Source: Thermodesulfobacteriota bacterium
GTDB lineage: Bacteria; Desulfobacterota; DSM-4660; Desulfatiglandales; HGW-15
Direction of reading: 5' to 3'
NCBI GenBank assembly: GCA_025454125.1
Contig: JALOPA010000172.1
Location: 1 to 5,694, forward strand
Length of the DNA: 5,694 bases
Shown: positions 5,097-5,694 of the stretch, in pieces
How positions within the stretch are numbered: position 1 is the stretch's first letter
How the letters are laid out: each line of letters begins with the position of its first letter
Notes under the pieces: model-generated
Told to the model about the DNA's origin: nothing
The model's database searches: none
Seen by the model: only the letters and a program-made list of their open reading frames with translations
Program-made: the position numbers and the translations under genes

Positions 5097-5694
5097 ATGG
5101 GCAAGCTCATGCACGACCTGGAATACAGCACTCCGGAAGATCTCTTTTACGACTTCTGCCTGTGGGAGTACAAGCCTCTCGCATCTTGCGACAACAAGCT
5201 CAGGTCTTCAAACCTTCTCTTTCACTCCTTTGAGTTCACCGGACTCGATGCGCGCATCTCCGATCTCATTCGGGCCATCCGGCAAGAGTTCGGGATTTCA
5301 CACACGGTCTGGGGACTGAAGAAGATCGGCGATGTCATTCGCTGGGAGTTCTACGTCTACGATTACAGGAGGGTGGAACGGGAGCGCTCCATTACGAAGC
5401 TGCTCAGCATTCTTCGGCCCTATGTCCGCTGTCCGGTAGAGGTGAATGAGAAGCTTCACTATTTCATGTTCTCCATTGACATCGATGAGGCTCTCGTATC
5501 GGGAAAGAGGGAACTGGACGAGATCCACATGTACATCGGCAATCCGGGCAGCACCGTGTCTTCCGGAATTTGCTATTCTCTGAAAAGCAGTGGAACGAGG
5601 TTAGAGAACTACTATTTTTTCTTCGACGCCGTAAAGCAGCAGAAGGACATTGTGACCAAGGCCATGACTTCAGCTTATCTGGACACCACCGTGG
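5097..5694 (+). CDS. Uncharacterised beta-hairpin-rich protein (3'-partial)
   Basis: An open frame runs without a stop from 5097 to the window end: 199 codons plus one base. The in-frame ATG at 5091 would add two residues. Codon use and composition match the upstream cluster genes. There is no signal peptide. Visible pattern: helix ARISDLIRAIRQEFG (52-66), hairpin TVWGLKKIGDVIRWEFYVYDY (70-90), helix ERSITKLLSILRPYV (96-110), hairpin LHYFMFSIDID to EIHMYIGNPGS (120-152), hairpin TVSSGICYSL to LENYYFFFDA (153-178), then a helix. Aromatic residues crowd the strands. I do not recognise a family. Short resemblances to the gene at 2953 (S-x-D then INMY/IHMY; HVSGGI/TVSSGI followed by YY) suggest remote kinship or a shared fold. 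The gene starts 41 bases after the radical SAM stop, so it is probably the fourth gene of the operon. Confidence 0.75.
   Translation, partial: MGKLMHDLEYSTPEDLFYDFCLWEYKPLASCDNKLRSSNLLFHSFEFTGLDARISDLIRAIRQEFGISHTVWGLKKIGDVIRWEFYVYDYRRVERERSITKLLSILRPYVRCPVEVNEKLHYFMFSIDIDEALVSGKRELDEIHMYIGNPGSTVSSGICYSLKSSGTRLENYYFFFDAVKQQKDIVTKAMTSAYLDTTV

Noticed and set aside
1..5694. CRISPR arrays, tRNA or rRNA genes, insertion sequences
   Set aside because: No regularly spaced direct repeats, cloverleaf, rRNA signature or transposase/terminal repeats were seen.

Overview
The window looks like a moderately GC-rich, Gram-negative-type bacterial chromosome or contig. All supportable genes are on the + strand. 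The lineage is a guess only: the mix of a giant surface protein, radical SAM chemistry and small TCAGCT-type intergenic repeats would fit a deltaproteobacterial (Desulfobacterota-like) genome, but nothing here proves it.

Region 1 (1-2127) is the 3' end of a very large extracellular protein whose start lies before the window. It contains tandem cadherin-like/Ig-like repeats (period 93 codons). Next comes the first half of another cadherin-like domain, then a complete M28 zinc peptidase domain. After an apparent single-base frameshift between 1321 and 1352 come the second half of that cadherin-like domain and a C-terminal metzincin-like protease domain (HEMGHVLGFED). The simplest reading is one gene with two peptidase modules, now split by a frameshift (real or a sequencing error), with the M28 module inserted inside a cadherin-like fold. 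An imperfect hairpin at 2151-2178 may end its transcript.

Region 2 (2128-2348) is the intergenic region: the hairpin, a short AATCCTGT duplication, a good sigma-70-type promoter (TTTCCA, 17 bp, TATAAT) and a strong Shine-Dalgarno.

Region 3 (2349-5694) is a four-gene co-directional cluster: a DUF2299-like small protein; a 392-residue protein with a DUF3467-like N-terminus and a C-terminal region of alternating helices and beta hairpins; a radical SAM enzyme with an unusual Cys-rich tail; and a fourth gene that runs off the window. The fourth gene is open to the end of the window, so a complete-ORF search would miss it. Its predicted protein is also rich in aromatic beta hairpins and may be distantly related to the second protein. 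The last three genes have tight spacing. Two structured elements lie between genes: a 14-15 bp hairpin at 2844-2882 with no U-tract, and a 38-bp heptamer-based palindrome at 5033-5070 that supplies the stop codon of the radical SAM gene. The cluster reads like an uncharacterised cytoplasmic modification or biosynthesis operon built around a radical SAM enzyme; its substrate cannot be read from the sequence.
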